From: CAIKNB01 sp041658705
GTDB lineage: Bacteria; Patescibacteriota; Patescibacteriia; 2-12-FULL-60-25
DNA: 64,000 bases
Assembly (NCBI GenBank): GCA_041658705.1
Contig: JBAZZT010000004.1
Span: forward strand, 1 to 64,000
Direction: 5' to 3'
Position numbers and translations under genes: made by a program. The first letter of the stretch is position 1; each line of letters begins with the position of its first letter. Below the pieces are notes generated by a model that saw only the letters and a program-made list of their open reading frames with translations, searched no databases and was not told where the DNA came from. Positions 62,801 to 64,000 of the stretch are shown one piece after another.

Positions 62801-64000
62801 ACCGCGGCTTCCTTCGTGCCGAGCAAAGCCCAAGCTTGCAGCGCCGACGAAGCGGGTTGCGAAGAGCTGACTAATCTTGAAGCTTCGGCGCAAGGTGGCG
62901 AATCAAAACTTTTCTTGAGCTATGCGCGGGCTTGTAGCAAACCGGGTGACGATGCCAAGACCTTCTTCACCTGGGAGGGTTCGGAGGAGACGGGTTATCA
63001 ATTGCGCACCTGGAGTTTAGTCAAAGAGCTTAACGCGGAGGGTCCGAAAATCCTGCTCAAAGCCGGTCCGGACGGCGTGCTCAAGGATCCGCAAGCCTGC
63101 ACTGCCGCGACGTGGTCAGCCAAGACCGATTTGGATTGTCGTCAATTCTACGACGAGACGGGCAAGGACTATTACCGTTATTATTCGCAAACCATCATCT
63201 CGAGCGTGGACTGCCGCGATTACCGCAAGAACAATTCGACTTCGGACGATTGCACCAAGACGAGCGGCGACCCGAATAACTACAATCCGACCAACAAAGC
63301 CTGCATCTATCACGTGCTGGCGAGCTTGAGCAACCAGTGCAAGGAAACCAACGCGGGCTGTCGCGGCTACCTGGGCACGACCGGGCGCAACACCGCGACC
63401 GTGTTGCACGAGACTTTCGCCGCCGCGACAAGCTCGCTTTTCTACGCGCCGAACAATCAAAAGATCAAGATTTCAAACGAGGCGTTGCTGGTCGGCGATC
63501 ATTCGCTGCAGATCCAAGCCAGCGACGCCAGCGTGGATTTCACTTCAGCCACCGGCAGCTTGTACACCGTGAGCTTCTGGCTCAAGACGACCAAAGCGGG
63601 GAGTGCACCGGCCAGCTTGAAACTGGGCAACACGGTCGTGGGTACGTTCAGCCTGGTGCCCGACTGGAAACGCTTCGAGGTCGGACCGTTCAAGGCCGTC
63701 GGCACCAAATCAAAGTTGACTTGGAGCGGTTTGCCCGATCCGTCCTACCTGGACGAAGTCGCGGTGGTCCGTTTGCAGGACGTGGTTTACGTCAAAAAAG
63801 ATTCGTGGGTCATCCCGCCCGAGTGCGACCAGACTGCCGAAGGCATCCCGCAGCCGCGCGCCATGTTGGGCTGCCGTGAATACAAGAATCGCGCGGGCAA
63901 AGTCGAGGACGTGCGGCAATTTTCGCGCCTGTGCCGCTACGCCAGCATCGGCTGTACCGCTTACGTCGACACACGCAACTCCGACAGTCCCTATGCCGAG
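59834..64000 (+). CDS. Giant secreted, Cys-rich surface protein (3' end outside window)
   Basis: The frame is open for 1389 codons to the last base. A membrane or signal helix is near residues 12-32 (FVLGGLTLVLALGTVIVAYP). A long region with helical segments (to about residue 390) is followed by many short Cys-containing blocks such as CVEGSRSYWGCSMDEG, CLKRDDKGKCLG and CDASSDGCTKV. Carbohydrate-binding-like domains are spaced between them (NLVRNGSFEDNLDNLPDKL near residue 716; DFTSATGSLYTVSFWLKT near 1235). The start ATG comes from the TATG duplication of the MITE. A role in attachment to other cells is plausible. Confidence 0.85.
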   Translation, partial: MLPAWLSKNKNKFVLGGLTLVLALGTVIVAYPKKAEASLLQADPNAAIAARAQLCGYVTGAGTSPGATSIIGLMPECHYYEIYKAKVDMIQSTIQFGVVRALLGALQYGTQMIAQQTAQWILEGAHGKPSFWTMNWGEFLANVGEDAVNRFIGELDKTMQGWGLGSLCTPMSLNMRLALYIKPIVPQAFQGCDWAKMKGAFNQTKNTFSPTEIAANLRKSVQPGGNQIDMMLKVNSEILVNKEAAEKWYEKQRIETRGFKSITDLISGKIKTPAEVVDETVRQSNVVKLQHDVTTADINALAMAAFWAGFEQLPQVAASQFLNTLAVGALQKFFTWIFGGMTGGDETWYNLDLSDPFAQRSAQPKTDALQKAFSDMIIPDLFTNKDEDFVFEMTSCVEGSRSYWGCSMDEGLAQALRASAESGAYTVARAAGIGGTGASEYLHKDWELIPESEVKDNQDSGCYQRAYCASNLAKLRFARIIPLGWELAANSPFNVKANGRYVTLGQVVAGFNSCNAQGQVDAEHPWCHLINPAWVLTAPPFKCQLKGYGTTLAAPDTPMRQQECSDLVSCLKRDDKGKCLGQYGSCLSEKTVWRFGADSCDQKFVSCRTYQSRATGAHQGQNVSYIRNTIDYGSCNQDNVGCLYYATTRDVTTTSTERWVATTLEVKNKKGALAGYDIRQMPRVYFDATVQACDASSDGCTKVQRVNPGSPAFNLVRNGSFEDNLDNLPDKLVAWFDDNDNPVGQKPFNPATGPAYQSGQASYYNATTHQPVTLYPYRPYVLSFYARADGGAAPDVQVFLDLYQAPNKPVVTTGPAVYRSSNCSKKTQTSVGLSSFKPGNDWQRYTCEFSSNPDVRLGVLKISVKNAALDDVQLEEADRATDYIDGAADNLPVEHIKLPPEELGCKGDAKTDRKECADYALMCQATEAGCQGWSDAGDASGIEIPAIVSPLDRCPKSCVGYAEYRKLPSAFDLVNTGNPTDPQNDSADDTAASFVPSKAQACSADEAGCEELTNLEASAQGGESKLFLSYARACSKPGDDAKTFFTWEGSEETGYQLRTWSLVKELNAEGPKILLKAGPDGVLKDPQACTAATWSAKTDLDCRQFYDETGKDYYRYYSQTIISSVDCRDYRKNNSTSDDCTKTSGDPNNYNPTNKACIYHVLASLSNQCKETNAGCRGYLGTTGRNTATVLHETFAAATSSLFYAPNNQKIKISNEALLVGDHSLQIQASDASVDFTSATGSLYTVSFWLKTTKAGSAPASLKLGNTVVGTFSLVPDWKRFEVGPFKAVGTKSKLTWSGLPDPSYLDEVAVVRLQDVVYVKKDSWVIPPECDQTAEGIPQPRAMLGCREYKNRAGKVEDVRQFSRLCRYASIGCTAYVDTRNSDSPYAE

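Overview
This window looks like a chromosomal piece of an uncultured Candidate Phyla Radiation (Patescibacteria) bacterium. That is an inference from the gene content: a short SMC, a LeuRS with a Nudix insertion, ComEC, a VanW-type protein, many small orphan proteins, and spacers packed with palindromic repeats. No rRNA or tRNA gene was found.

The left end (1-10 kb) is the most unusual part. It carries two complete diversity-generating retroelement (DGR) cassettes in tandem, separated by leuS and ugd. Each has a target gene ending in a variable repeat (VR), a separately transcribed template repeat (TR), an Avd accessory gene on the opposite strand, and a DGR-type reverse transcriptase. TR and VR differ only at template adenines: 18 sites in cassette 1 and 22 in cassette 2. 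In both cassettes a run of 9-10 C follows the avd start codon at once, and in both the assembled length puts avd out of frame by one base. In cassette 1 the same run also decides whether the RT can be read from an upstream ATG. This suggests a phase-variable on/off switch for DGR mutagenesis. Two further full-length target paralogues lie at 40.6-42.7 kb, and a C-type-lectin-like protein at 49.6 kb may be another target.

10-22 kb holds comEC, a secreted M23 peptidase with MopE-like motifs, a four-helix-bundle protein, recA, a small region flanked by copies of a gene's 3' end, ftsK and a RodZ-like gene. 22-30 kb is an island of orphan genes, nearly all on the minus strand and led by strong Shine-Dalgarno sequences. 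Large hairpin elements and SD-led mini-ORFs lie between them. 30-38 kb is rpoB-rpoC. 38-45 kb has two orphan genes, yebC, ruvC, the two DGR target paralogues, galT and a degenerate metallo-beta-lactamase-fold gene behind a structured leader. 45-56 kb has gyrA, clpP, a Nudix hydrolase, a DHH phosphoesterase, rbfA and a hinge-less smc. 56-64 kb has a candidate ncRNA, a VanW protein, hsp20, a membrane-anchored calcium-repeat protein, a 142-bp MITE, and the start of a very large Cys-rich surface protein that runs off the window.

Two styles of gene start are visible. Several housekeeping genes have a -10 box 7-15 nt before the ATG and no SD, which suggests leaderless transcripts. Orphan and DGR-target genes have clear AAGGAG-type SDs. 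Four or more families of palindromic repeats fill the spacers, and some have entered reading frames, most clearly leuS.
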